Positions 24,282 through 32,155 of a stretch of DNA of 41,326 bases are shown one piece after another. Under the pieces are notes generated by a model that was given only the letters and a program-made list of their open reading frames with translations, had not been told where the DNA came from and made no database searches. Both the position numbers and the translations under genes were made by a program. Source of the stretch: an uncultured Clostridia bacterium (GTDB lineage Bacteria > Bacillota > Clostridia > TANB77 > CAG-508); contig CAKPOA010000013.1 of assembly GCA_934169575.1 (NCBI GenBank), positions 1 through 41,326 on the forward strand, in the 5' to 3' direction. Position 1 is the stretch's first letter; each line of letters starts with the position of its first letter.

Positions 24282-24542
24282 TTATGATAATATTTTTTCT
24301 AAATATTCTATCATAAATAAAGGAATATTAATTAAGTTTCCATCTTTAGTTAAATTGTTCATTGAAAATCTAATTCTAGTTGTTGGTTGAAATTTTTCAT
24401 TATATAATTTTAAACTTGCATTATTTGTATTTTGTCCAGATTTTACTTCAATAGGAATTATATCATTTTTATATTGAAGTATAAAATCAATTTCATATCT
24501 ATTATCAAATGTAAAATAATAGAGTATTTGAAAAATGGTCAA
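24282..24542 (-). pseudogene. C-terminal remnant of a DUF4143 AAA-type ATPase
   Basis: The 86 aa frame matches the very end of DUF4143 ATPases, where a PD-(D/E)XK-like domain is found: YEIDFILQYKND followed by IIPIEVKSG. Complete proteins are about 380-450 aa and begin with a P-loop ATPase domain, which is absent; similarity begins directly at the frame start and upstream DNA is the promoter region of another gene. There is no ribosome site at the apparent ATG. Best read as a decayed gene left by a deletion. Confidence 0.75.
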
Positions 24543-24581
24543 TTCAAGTATTAAGCATATTTAAAAATCTTGAAAAAGTCC

Positions 24582-24609
24582 TTGACAAATTCCAAAAAGA
24601 TAGTATAAT
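24582..24609 (+). promoter_or_regulatory. Sigma-A promoter of the 57 aa gene
   Basis: TTGACA at 24582-24587 and TATAAT at 24604-24609, 16-base spacer. Both hexamers are consensus, so a strong transcript is expected. Confidence 0.75.
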
Positions 24610-24662
24610 TAAATTATGGCATTAAGAACTGTACAAAATTTTAAGAAAAGGAGAAAATATAT

Positions 24663-24836
24663 ATGTTAGCAAAATCATGGAAGAAAATTTGTATAGCAAT
24701 ATTAATAATAGCATGTTTGTTTAATATAATAACAAAATTAGTACATAGAGTATCATTAAATAAAGAAATATTATCATCAGCACAATATATGTATGATGAA
24801 TATAAATATGAAACTGAAGAAAATGTCATAAAATAG
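24663..24836 (+). CDS. Small membrane-anchored protein, 57 aa
   Basis: Short open frame preceded by AAAAGGAG 10 bases before the ATG and by a consensus promoter at 24582. The product starts MLAKSWKKICIAILIIACLF, a positively charged start and one membrane helix (about 8-28), then a hydrophilic tail with Tyr, Asp and Glu. I do not recognise it. Codon use and the strong expression signals make it likely real despite its size. It stands alone between the DUF4143 remnant and rpmE, which has its own promoter. Confidence 0.65.
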   Translation: MLAKSWKKICIAILIIACLFNIITKLVHRVSLNKEILSSAQYMYDEYKYETEENVIK

Positions 24837-24857
24837 TTACTAAATTTCAAAAAAAGC

Positions 24858-24886
24858 TTGAAAAAGTTGACGAAATATGGTAAGAT
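24858..24886 (+). promoter_or_regulatory. Sigma-A promoter of rpmE
   Basis: TTGAAA at 24858-24863, 17-base spacer, TAAGAT at 24881-24886. Confidence 0.5.
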
Positions 24887-24925
24887 AGAAAAAGCAGTTA
24901 AAAATTTAAGAAAGAGGTGAATTGC

Positions 24926-25129
24926 ATGAAAGAAGGAATACATCCAGCATATGAAGAAACAACAATTACATGTGCTTGTGGAAATGTTTTTAAAGTAGCA
25001 TCAACAAAACAAAATTTAAAAGTAGATATATGTTCAAAATGTCATCCATTCTGGACAGGTAATTTAATGAGACAAGATACAGCAGGAAGTAGAGCAGATA
25101 AATTCAAAAAGAAATATGGATTAGCATAA
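24926..25129 (+). CDS. rpmE: 50S ribosomal protein L31, zinc-binding type
   Basis: Bridges the ribosomal subunits. The 67 aa protein begins MKEGIHPAY and has the zinc cysteines C16, C18, C36 and C39, placing it in the Cys-containing class that is replaced by a zinc-free paralogue under zinc limitation in some bacteria. The ATG at 24926 has AAAGAGGTG 7 bases upstream; the GTG at 24917 is part of that site and not the start. Here it stands as a single-gene unit with a promoter at 24858 and a terminator at 25143, upstream of spore-coat genes and with rho far away (in many Firmicutes rpmE follows rho). Confidence 0.97.
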   Translation: MKEGIHPAYEETTITCACGNVFKVASTKQNLKVDICSKCHPFWTGNLMRQDTAGSRADKFKKKYGLA

Positions 25130-25142
25130 TTAAAAAAAGTAC

Positions 25143-25172
25143 ACTATTTGAAAAAATGGTGTGTTTTTTTTT
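25143..25172 (+). terminator. Terminator of rpmE
   Basis: ACACTATTT pairs with AAATGGTGT across GAAAA, followed by nine or more T residues. Confidence 0.85.
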
Positions 25173-25182
25173 TGCGTAAAAG

Positions 25183-25210
25183 TCATATTTGAAAATAATA
25201 GAAATATAAT
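25183..25210 (+). promoter_or_regulatory. Possible sigma-E promoter of sipL
   Basis: TCATATT at 25183-25189 matches the sigma-E -35 (KMATATT). AATATAAT at 25203-25210 matches six of eight -10 positions (CATACANT). The spacer is 13 bases, one short. Expected because sipL is a mother-cell sigma-E gene in C. difficile. Confidence 0.35.
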
Positions 25211-25258
25211 TGTACAAACACAATTAAAAGCCTAAAATAGGCAGAAAGGAATGATAAA

Positions 25259-26806
25259 ATGGAAGTCGATGTAAACAAAGAAAAAATATGTATAAATAAG
25301 CTTGTATGTGAAAAAAAAGAATTATTTTTTGTAGAAGATGATGTAATTGTACCAGACACTAAGCCAGATATTTTAAATACAATAAATTTAAATGGAAATG
25401 TCTGCATATTAAAAAAAGAAGTTATGGATGGAAAAATGAAACTTGAAGGATGTGTAAATACATGTGTAATGTATATTCCAGATAGTAAAAATAATAATTT
25501 GAGAGGTTTAAATGCAGAAATTAATTTTACTAAAATGCTAAATATTGATGAATGTAAAGAAAATATGATTGTAGTTGCAAGTTTTAATGTAAAAGATTTA
25601 GAGTGTAAAGTATTAAATGGAAGAAAGATAAATATAAGAGCTGGAATAGAAACTTGCATAAAATTATATTCAAATGAAGATTTAGATATAATTGACAAAG
25701 TAAACAACATAGGTGATATTCAAACTTTAGAAAAAGAGTTTAAAATAAATTCTTTGATTGGAAGCGGAACAACTAAAATATATGTTAAAGATACTTTAAA
25801 TATAGAGCAAAATGATGACTTGGAAGAAATATTAAAATCAGAAATAAATTTAGTAGATAATGACATAAAAATTAGTTATAATAAAGTTCTTTCAAAATGT
25901 GAAGTTGATGTAAAAATAATGTATTTAACACAAGATAATAGAATAGGCATTGTTCAAGGAAAAATACCAGCAGTAGGTTTTATTGATATGCAAAATATAT
26001 CTGAAGATAGTATATGTGATATAAAAAATGAAATAAAAAATATTGTTATAAGACCTAATTCTGCTGAAGAACATTCAATATATATTGAAATAGAATTAGA
26101 AACTTTATGTATGGCTTATGAGAAAAAGGAAATAAATATAATTCAGGATTTATACAGTCCAACTATTGACTTAGGATTATCACAAAAGAAAGTTGTAACA
26201 TCAAATAATAAAATTATAAAAAATAAAAATTTTACAGTAACTAGTAAAACTAATATACCTGATATAGTTCAAGGAGATTTGTTAGATGTTGAAATTGTAA
26301 CTAATATTACTAAAGAACAAATTACATCTTCTAAAATTGTATATGAAGGTGAATTGATGCTTAATTTTATATATTCAAAAGAAAATAATAGTGTAAATAA
26401 TAAAATTTCTAAAATACCATTTGAATTTTTTGTAGAAAATCCTACAATGGAGGAATTGGTTAATATAGAAACGACAAAAAATATAATAAGTAAAAATTTT
26501 AGTGTAAAACCTAATGGTGATATTGAATGTAGTATTGATATGGAATTTAATACAGAATTTTACCAAAATATTAGTATTAATATTATTGATAATATTGAAG
26601 TACAAGAAAATAGAGATTTTGCAGGTGATTATGATAGTTTAATTATATATATTGTTCAACCAGGTGATACTTTATGGAATATTGCAAAGAAATATAGAAG
26701 TACAATTGAGCAAATTGCAAGAATGAATGGCATAGAAAATAAAGATAAAATTTATCCTGGACAAAAAATATATATTCCAAAATTTAATAGTTTAGATGGA
26801 ATGTAA
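25259..26806 (+). CDS. sipL: SipL-like spore coat morphogenetic protein (SPOCS/DUF3794 plus LysM)
   Basis: In C. difficile SipL binds SpoIVA and encases the forespore in coat. This 515 aa protein has repeated DUF3794/SPOCS beta domains through residues 20-450, recognisable by VPDTKPDIL (about 34-42) and again SNIPDIVQGD-like sequence near 335-345. A C-terminal LysM domain (about 464-510) reads YIVQPGDTLWNIAKKY and ends YPGQKIYIP. The architecture and length match clostridial SipL. The LysM domain in SipL mediates SpoIVA binding. RBS AGAAAGGAATG; a small hairpin (GCCTA/TAGGC, 25229-25241) sits just before it. It is followed directly by yunB. Confidence 0.87.
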   Translation: MEVDVNKEKICINKLVCEKKELFFVEDDVIVPDTKPDILNTINLNGNVCILKKEVMDGKMKLEGCVNTCVMYIPDSKNNNLRGLNAEINFTKMLNIDECKENMIVVASFNVKDLECKVLNGRKINIRAGIETCIKLYSNEDLDIIDKVNNIGDIQTLEKEFKINSLIGSGTTKIYVKDTLNIEQNDDLEEILKSEINLVDNDIKISYNKVLSKCEVDVKIMYLTQDNRIGIVQGKIPAVGFIDMQNISEDSICDIKNEIKNIVIRPNSAEEHSIYIEIELETLCMAYEKKEINIIQDLYSPTIDLGLSQKKVVTSNNKIIKNKNFTVTSKTNIPDIVQGDLLDVEIVTNITKEQITSSKIVYEGELMLNFIYSKENNSVNNKISKIPFEFFVENPTMEELVNIETTKNIISKNFSVKPNGDIECSIDMEFNTEFYQNISINIIDNIEVQENRDFAGDYDSLIIYIVQPGDTLWNIAKKYRSTIEQIARMNGIENKDKIYPGQKIYIPKFNSLDGM

Positions 26807-26807
26807 A

Positions 26808-27530
26808 ATGAAAAATAATATTTATAAGATTTATTCAAGAAGAAGATTTGAATTTGACTTTTTTAATAGAAATAAAAATCTAAAAAGAAAAATAAACAAG
26901 ATGTTTCCTATTTGTATTATTATTTTAATTGCTTTTATAACTTATTTTTCAATTTGGAGATCTATAAATCCAATATTTGAATTATTATGCGAAGATGAGG
27001 CAAAAGCTGTTGCAACTAAAATTACAAATAGAGAAACATCAAAAGTATTAGCAAAATATAATTATAATTCTTTTTTTACTATTGAAAAAGATTCAAATGG
27101 AGATGTACAAATGATAACTGCAAATGTTTTACAAATTAATCAAGTGACTTCTGATATTGCTTTAGATATTCAGGAGGGATTAGAAAAAGAAAACAGTAAT
27201 ATTATATATATTTCTTCTGGAAGTTTAACAGGTATAAAATTACTTTCTGGCAGTGGACCTAAAATACCTATTAGGCTTTCAACAGTTGGAAATATAACTA
27301 CTGATTTAAAAAGTGAATTTATTGCTCAAGGTGTAAATCAAACTCTTCATAGAGTATATATGGATATAAAAACTACTGTTAATATTTTAACACCTGTTTC
27401 TACTATTGAAAGAAGTATTGATAATCAAGTACTTATTGCTGAAAATGTTATTGTTGGAAAAATTCCATCAACATATTATAATTTAAATGGTTTTGAAAAT
27501 CAAAAAGATCTGTTGGAAATTGTGGAATAA
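26808..27530 (+). CDS. yunB: Sporulation protein YunB
   Basis: Mother-cell sporulation protein of the YunB family, with one membrane helix (about residues 34-54) and an extracytoplasmic domain with the typical ending (TSVNILTPVST-like and VIVGKIPSTYYNL). In B. subtilis yunB is sigma-E controlled and needed for normal coat formation, but its molecular job is unknown. I place the start at 26808 (MKNNIYK), 1 base after the sipL stop; 26796 is also in frame but lacks a ribosome site. The tight link to sipL supports co-transcription and a shared coat role. Confidence 0.88.
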   Translation: MKNNIYKIYSRRRFEFDFFNRNKNLKRKINKMFPICIIILIAFITYFSIWRSINPIFELLCEDEAKAVATKITNRETSKVLAKYNYNSFFTIEKDSNGDVQMITANVLQINQVTSDIALDIQEGLEKENSNIIYISSGSLTGIKLLSGSGPKIPIRLSTVGNITTDLKSEFIAQGVNQTLHRVYMDIKTTVNILTPVSTIERSIDNQVLIAENVIVGKIPSTYYNLNGFENQKDLLEIVE

Positions 27531-27574
27531 AAAATTTATTTTTGTTTCACCTTTCGACAGACTTTTTATTTTGG

Positions 27575-27601
27575 ACAGGATATAATTGTTTTATACAATG
27601 G
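27575..27601 (+). promoter_or_regulatory. Promoter region of the spoIIA operon
   Basis: ACAGGATAT at 27575-27583 matches the sigma-H -35 consensus RNAGGAWWW exactly. A matching GAAT-type -10 is not clear; ATACAAT at 27593-27599 is the nearest. TGGACA (27572-27577) with TACAAT (27594-27599) could also serve sigma-A. spoIIA is a sigma-H operon in relatives. Confidence 0.35.
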
Positions 27602-27618
27602 AAGAAAGGAAGGGAAAA

Positions 27619-27987
27619 ATGGAAATAAAGTACTATGAGATGGACAAGCTTCTTGTTTTTAAAATTAATGAGGAGATTGATGAGTGTAGTGTAAAAAATA
27701 TAAGGAGGAGAGCAGATTATGAAATTGAAAGATTTATGCCTAGAGAAATTATATTTGATTTTAATCGTGTTACTTTCATGGACAGTGCAGGAATAGGTAT
27801 GGTGATTGGAAGATACAAACAGGCATGTATTATTGGAGGAAGAACATATTTAGCAAATTTAACTGATGGAGTTAGAAAAATTTTTTTAATGAGTGGAGTT
27901 TTAAAAATTATTCCAGAAATTGATATTGAAAAAAGATTGAAAGATGTAGTTTCAATAGAAGATAAAGAGGAGGTTATAATTTTATGA
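27619..27987 (+). CDS. spoIIAA: Anti-anti-sigma factor SpoIIAA
   Basis: Releases sigma-F by binding SpoIIAB after dephosphorylation by SpoIIE. The 122 aa STAS protein has the phosphorylatable serine S56 in FMDSAGIGM. The ATG at 27619 is chosen because AAAGGAAGGG precedes it by 6 bases; the frame extends to 27586 without a site. Order spoIIAA-spoIIAB-sigF is the conserved sporulation operon. The stop overlaps the spoIIAB start as ATGA, so translation is coupled and stoichiometry is kept. Confidence 0.96.
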   Translation: MEIKYYEMDKLLVFKINEEIDECSVKNIRRRADYEIERFMPREIIFDFNRVTFMDSAGIGMVIGRYKQACIIGGRTYLANLTDGVRKIFLMSGVLKIIPEIDIEKRLKDVVSIEDKEEVIIL

Positions 27988-28475
27988 GTAAAAAGAACAA
28001 GTTTTTGGATAATGAAATTAAAATAGAATTTATTAGTAAATCAAATAATGAAGCTTTTGCACGAATTAGTGTTGCAGCTTTTGTTGCTCAGCTTGATCCT
28101 ACTATTGAAGAAATTTCTGATATTAAAACTGCTGTTTCAGAAGCGGTTACTAATTCTATCGTACATGGGTATGAAGATGATATTGGAATTGTTACATTAA
28201 TTTGTAAAATACATAATAATGATGTTTATATAGAAGTATCTGATAATGGCAAAGGTATTGAAGATATTGATATTGCAAAACAACCTTTATATACAACTAA
28301 ACCAGATTTAGAAAGATCTGGTATGGGGTTTACTATAATGGAAAGTTTTATGGATGAACTTAATGTGGAATCTATACTTGGTTTAGGTACTAAAGTTACT
28401 ATGAAAAAAACAATTAAGCAAACAGAAGAAGTCGAAGAAAAGCCTGTAACTTTAGAGGAAGCTCTAAGGGGGTAA
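27984..28475 (+). CDS. spoIIAB: Anti-sigma F factor and serine kinase SpoIIAB
   Basis: Holds sigma-F inactive and phosphorylates SpoIIAA. GHKL-fold kinase: N-box SEAVTNSIVHGY (about 51-62), G1 box DNGKGIEDI (about 89-97) and G2 box SGMGFTIM (about 113-120). At 163 aa it is longer than the usual 140-146; the extra is a charged C-terminal tail after about residue 142. RBS GAGGAGG lies inside spoIIAA. sigF begins 6 bases after the stop. Confidence 0.96.
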   Translation: MSKKNKFLDNEIKIEFISKSNNEAFARISVAAFVAQLDPTIEEISDIKTAVSEAVTNSIVHGYEDDIGIVTLICKIHNNDVYIEVSDNGKGIEDIDIAKQPLYTTKPDLERSGMGFTIMESFMDELNVESILGLGTKVTMKKTIKQTEEVEEKPVTLEEALRG

Positions 28476-28481
28476 TATAGC

Positions 28482-29195
28482 TTGCAAGAAAACAGTGTGA
28501 AAAGTATTTTGAAGGCACAAAATGGTGATAAAGATGAAATGGCAATATTAGTTGAAAAAAATCAGGGGTTAATTTGGAATATTGCAAAAAGATTTTTTGG
28601 ACGCGGTTATGATAAAGAAGATATTTATCAAATTGGATGCCTTGGATTTATAAAAGCTATTAGAAGATTTGATTCAAGTTATGATGTAAAATTATCTACA
28701 TATGCTGTTCCATATATTTTAGGGGAGATTAAAAAGTTTTTAAGAGATGATGGACCTGTAAAAGTTAGCAGAAGTTTAAAAGAACTTAATACTAAAATTA
28801 ATGAATTAAAAAATGAATATATAAAAAAGGGTGTTGACTTAAATATTCTTGAAATTGCTAAAATATTAAGAATTCCAAAAGAAGAAATTGCTATGGCAAT
28901 TGAGTCTGGTAATTCTGTGGAATCAATTGAAAGAAATTTATTTGAAAATAATGATTATAATATTTCTGATACTTTGTCTTCAAATATTGATGAAGCAACA
29001 TTAATTTCTAATAAAATAACTGTTAGAGCTATGATTGCAAATTTAACAGATAAAGAAAAAGAAATTATCATGCTTAGATTTTACAAAGATAAAACACAAA
29101 CAGAAGTTTCTAAGATTTTGGGCATCTCTCAAGTTCAAGTTTCTCGAATAGAAAAAAGAATTTTATCTAGAATGAAACAACAATTGATTTCATAA
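28482..29195 (+). CDS. sigF: RNA polymerase sigma factor SigF
   Basis: First forespore-specific sigma factor. The 237 aa protein begins with the sigma-F/G recognition region, then region 2 (NIAKRFFGRGYDKEDIYQIG near 27-46, RFDSSYDVKLSTYAVPYILG near 63-82), region 3 and region 4 with the terminal helix-turn-helix (TEVSKILGISQVQVSRIEK, about 207-225). The start is TTG at 28482 with AAGGGGGT 10 bases upstream. Sigma-F rather than sigma-G is fixed by its place as third gene of spoIIA. The transcript runs into repeat copy 4, eight bases past the stop, whose long stem may act as its terminator. Confidence 0.97.
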   Translation: MQENSVKSILKAQNGDKDEMAILVEKNQGLIWNIAKRFFGRGYDKEDIYQIGCLGFIKAIRRFDSSYDVKLSTYAVPYILGEIKKFLRDDGPVKVSRSLKELNTKINELKNEYIKKGVDLNILEIAKILRIPKEEIAMAIESGNSVESIERNLFENNDYNISDTLSSNIDEATLISNKITVRAMIANLTDKEKEIIMLRFYKDKTQTEVSKILGISQVQVSRIEKRILSRMKQQLIS

Positions 29196-29202
29196 GGTTA
29201 AA

Positions 29203-29346
29203 TATATCTATATAGCATTATTTTTAAATACTGCGCAAGCAACCAAACGAGCAAAGCGAGTGCGATTTGGGCAAATTTCATTTAATAAATTTTAAATATA
29301 AAATTGCGACTGCAAAGTATTAAAAAAATAATGCTATACAGATATA
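29203..29346 (-). repeat. Core-and-arms repeat element, copy 4 (144 bp, inverted orientation)
   Basis: The core, on the minus strand, spans about 29319-29229 and aligns with the cores of copies 2 and 3 throughout, with more substitutions. The arms (29203-29228 and 29320-29346) pair over about 28 bp, with outer TATATCTATATAGC, and are unrelated to the arms of other copies. Hairpin 29247-29261 shows two compensatory changes (inner AT/AT becomes GC/GC) relative to copies 2 and 3. It fills the gap between sigF and spoIID. Confidence 0.8.
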
Positions 29347-29379
29347 ATAATATTTGCAATTATATGAAAGGAGATATCT

Positions 29380-30396
29380 TTGAAAAGATTTTTAAAATTT
29401 TTAATGATTTTCATTTTGGTTATATTTATTTTGCCTGCTTTATGTACTAGAAAAACAATTGATACAAATGCTAATACTGAAGTTAATGAAAATAATGTTT
29501 CAAATTCAGATAATATTCCTGTTTATGATTACTCTAAATATGGGACAATTAAATTATATCATTCTAAAGCAGAAACTATAGAAGAATTACCTATAGATGA
29601 ATATTTATATGGTGTTGTTTCTGCTGAAATGCCAGCCACGTATGAAATGGAAGCTTTAAAAGCCCAAGCTATTGTGTCAAGAACATATACTTTATATCAG
29701 ATTATAAATGGTAAAAGTAAACATGGAGAAGCGGAACTATGTGATGATTCAAAATGTTGCCAAGCTTGGATTTCTAAAGATGATAGATTTGCAAAATGGA
29801 AAGAAGAAGTAAGAGAAACTAATTGGAATAAAATAGTTACATCTGTAAAAGAAACTTCTGGTAAAATTATAGTTTATGATAATAAACCTATTGGTGCTTT
29901 CTTCCATTCGAATAGTGGCGGTAAAACTGAGAATGTTGCAAATGTGTGGGGAAGTAGTAGTATGCCATATTTGCAAAGCGTTGAAACTTCTGGAGAAAAT
30001 GATTATTCTCAATACAGTTCAGAAGTTGTTTTGAAAAAAGATGAATTATTAGACAAATTGAAGCAAAAATATAATGATATTTCTATAGATTTTAACTCTG
30101 AAAAGCCAATTGAAATCTTAGAATATACTGAAAGCAAAAGAGTAAAGACAATTAAATTTGGAAATACTACATTGTCTGGAACTGAAACAAGAAGTTTATT
30201 GGGTCTTAAATCAACGATGTTTTCTGTTAATATTGATGGTGATAATGTTGTTTTTAGTGTTGTTGGATATGGGCACGGTGTTGGTATGAGTCAAACTGGT
30301 GCAGATAGTATGGCTAAAAATGGATATAATTGTGATGATATTATAAAACATTTTTATACAGGTGTTGATATTATCTTTGTTAATGAATTGAAATAA
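29380..30396 (+). CDS. spoIID: Stage II sporulation protein D
   Basis: Lytic transglycosylase of the DMP engulfment complex, thinning septal peptidoglycan and pulling the mother-cell membrane round the forespore. The 338 aa protein has a signal anchor (4-22) and the SpoIID/LytB domain. The catalytic Glu is E83 in VVSAEMP, followed by EALKAQAIVSRTY (91-103) and, near the C-terminus, GYGHGVGMSQTGA (about 302-314). Cysteines near 123-128 are typical of the family. The start is TTG at 29380 with AAAGGAGAT upstream. Only about 33 bases separate it from the repeat element, so its promoter must lie in or before the element. Confidence 0.95.
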   Translation: MKRFLKFLMIFILVIFILPALCTRKTIDTNANTEVNENNVSNSDNIPVYDYSKYGTIKLYHSKAETIEELPIDEYLYGVVSAEMPATYEMEALKAQAIVSRTYTLYQIINGKSKHGEAELCDDSKCCQAWISKDDRFAKWKEEVRETNWNKIVTSVKETSGKIIVYDNKPIGAFFHSNSGGKTENVANVWGSSSMPYLQSVETSGENDYSQYSSEVVLKKDELLDKLKQKYNDISIDFNSEKPIEILEYTESKRVKTIKFGNTTLSGTETRSLLGLKSTMFSVNIDGDNVVFSVVGYGHGVGMSQTGADSMAKNGYNCDDIIKHFYTGVDIIFVNELK

Positions 30397-30412
30397 AACC
30401 TTAAATAAAAAA

Positions 30413-30669
30413 GTTACTTGATAATGGTTTGAATTAATTTTTTATAAAGAAATAGTTGTAATATAAGCATTTCATTACACATCTCGGCTTATTATGAAAT
30501 TTAAGAAATTCTAATTTGTTTTATGGGTCCTTTCCACTAAAAGTGAACTCTTACCATAAAACTGTATAAGAATTTCTAAAATTTCTTCATGCACATTTGA
30601 TGTTTCATTTAAAGCTTATATTACAACTATTTCTTCATATTTATTTTAAATATACCATTATCAAGTAAC
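30413..30669. repeat. Nested palindromic element, 257 bp
   Basis: Three levels of inverted repeat are centred near 30541. Outer: 30413-30427 with 30655-30669, a 15-bp perfect match. Middle: 30449-30468 with 30614-30633, a 20-bp perfect match. Inner: 30518-30526 with 30554-30562 (GTTTTATGG/CCATAAAAC) and an apical CACT/AGTG hairpin. Further imperfect pairing (AGAAATTCT/AGAATTTCT) links them. No frame codes. It could be a folded RNA, a MITE, or an elaborate terminator of spoIID. Confidence 0.85.
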
Positions 30670-30698
30670 ATAAAAAAATTAAAATTTTCTCAAAACAA

Positions 30699-30727
30699 TT
30701 GCAAAATGTTGAATTTTGTGGTTTAAT
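30699..30727 (+). promoter_or_regulatory. Sigma-A promoter of der
   Basis: TTGCAA at 30699-30704, 17-base spacer, TTTAAT at 30722-30727. Confidence 0.5.
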
Positions 30728-30766
30728 ATATAGAGGGAAAATTTTTGTTTGAGAGGAGAGAGAAAA

Positions 30767-32101
30767 ATGTCAAAACCAATAGTAGCAATAATTGGAAAAC
30801 CAAATGTTGGAAAATCAACTTTTTTTAATTATATTGTAGGAAAAAGAATATCAATAGTTGAAGATACACCAGGAGTAACGAGAGATAGAGTTTATGCAGA
30901 AACAAATTGGAGAGGAAAAGAATTTACAGTTATAGATACAGGAGGTATAGAACCTAAATCTGATGACATTATTTTATCTCAAATGCGTACTCAAGCAGAA
31001 ATTGCCATAGAGATAGCAGATGTTATATTATTTTTAACAGATGCAAAACAAGGAGTAACTGCAACAGATAATGAAATAGCATTAATGCTTAAAAAATCAA
31101 AAAAGCCAATTATATTAGTATGTAATAAAGTGGATAATTTTAAGAAAATGCAAAATGACATATATGAATTTTATAATTTGGGAATAGGAGATCCAATAGC
31201 TATATCTGCAACAAATGCACAAGGAATTGGAGATGTATTAGATAAAATTTATGAAAGCTTACCAAATGAAGAAAATTCAGATTTAGAAGATGATAGAATT
31301 AAAGTTGCAGTTATAGGAAAGCCTAATGTAGGAAAATCATCTTTAATAAATAAAATATTAAATGAAAACAGAAATATTGTAAGTGATATTGCAGGAACAA
31401 CAAGAGATGCAATAGATTCGGAATTTGAAAATGAAAAAGGAAAATATGTATTTATAGATACAGCTGGTATTAGAAGAAAAAGCAAAGTAAATGAAAATAT
31501 TGAAAAATATAGTGTTATGAGAAGTATGCTCGCTATAGAAAGATCAGATGTAGTCTTAATGATGATAGATAGTTTAGAAGGAGTGACAGATCAAGATGCA
31601 AGAATTGCAGGAGAAGCACATGAAGCTGGAAAGGGAGTTATTATTGTTGTAAATAAATGGGATGAATATGAAAAACAAACAGGCACAATGGAAAAATATT
31701 CAAAAGAAGTATATGCAAAATTAGCATATTTATCATATGCACCAATTATATTTATTTCAGCAAAAACAGGTCAAAGAGTAGACAAACTTTTTGATTTGAT
31801 AAATGATGTTGCTATGCAAAATTCAAAAAGAATATCAACATCAATTTTAAATCAAGTTATCAATGAAGCAATAGCAATGGTTCAACCCCCGACAGATAAG
31901 GGCAAAAGGCTCAGAATATATTATGGAACTCAAGCTACAACAAAACCACCAACTTTTATTATATTTGTTAATAAAAAAGAATTATTTCATTTCTCATATG
32001 AGAGATATTTAATAAATCAATTTAGAAAAGAGTTTGGTTTAAAGGGAACACCGGTTAGGATTATAGTAAGAGAAAAATTAGATAAAGATGTACAAGCTTA
32101 A
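30767..32101 (+). CDS. der: Ribosome biogenesis GTPase Der (EngA)
   Basis: Essential GTPase with two tandem G domains acting in 50S assembly. G1 motifs GKPNVGKST (about 10-18) and GKPNVGKSS (about 182-190), DTPG and DTAG switches, NKVD and NKWD specificity motifs, and the C-terminal KH-like domain (about 355-440). The ATG at 30767 gives MSKPIVAII and 444 aa, with GGAGAG 6-9 bases upstream; the frame from 30749 has none. It heads a run of housekeeping genes to recG. Confidence 0.97.
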   Translation: MSKPIVAIIGKPNVGKSTFFNYIVGKRISIVEDTPGVTRDRVYAETNWRGKEFTVIDTGGIEPKSDDIILSQMRTQAEIAIEIADVILFLTDAKQGVTATDNEIALMLKKSKKPIILVCNKVDNFKKMQNDIYEFYNLGIGDPIAISATNAQGIGDVLDKIYESLPNEENSDLEDDRIKVAVIGKPNVGKSSLINKILNENRNIVSDIAGTTRDAIDSEFENEKGKYVFIDTAGIRRKSKVNENIEKYSVMRSMLAIERSDVVLMMIDSLEGVTDQDARIAGEAHEAGKGVIIVVNKWDEYEKQTGTMEKYSKEVYAKLAYLSYAPIIFISAKTGQRVDKLFDLINDVAMQNSKRISTSILNQVINEAIAMVQPPTDKGKRLRIYYGTQATTKPPTFIIFVNKKELFHFSYERYLINQFRKEFGLKGTPVRIIVREKLDKDVQA

Positions 32102-32127
32102 ACATTATGTATTTCATACATAATGTT
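32101..32127 (+). other. Hairpin directly after der
   Basis: AACATTATGTAT pairs perfectly with ATACATAATGTT across TTC. No T-run follows, so it is more likely an mRNA processing or stability element, or part of the mgtE leader, than a strong terminator. It begins at the last base of the der stop codon. Confidence 0.55.
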
Positions 32128-32155
32128 TCAAGTTTATGGTATTTAGGGGGTAAAA

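Larger units (their letters stand above)
30397..30766. other. 370-bp intergenic region between spoIID and der
   Basis: No gene is seen. It contains the 257-bp nested palindrome (30413-30669) and, after it, the der promoter (30699-30727) and leader. Confidence 0.7.

Noticed and set aside
24641..24943. 100-codon open frame on the minus strand
   Set aside because: It covers the plus-strand 57 aa gene and the rpmE leader, which have good expression signals; the minus frame has none.
25183..25710. 175-codon open frame on the minus strand
   Set aside because: Antisense of sipL, low-complexity Phe/Ser-rich product, no start signals.
32102..32155. M-box magnesium riboswitch before mgtE
   Set aside because: The 54-base gap is too short and holds only a simple hairpin.
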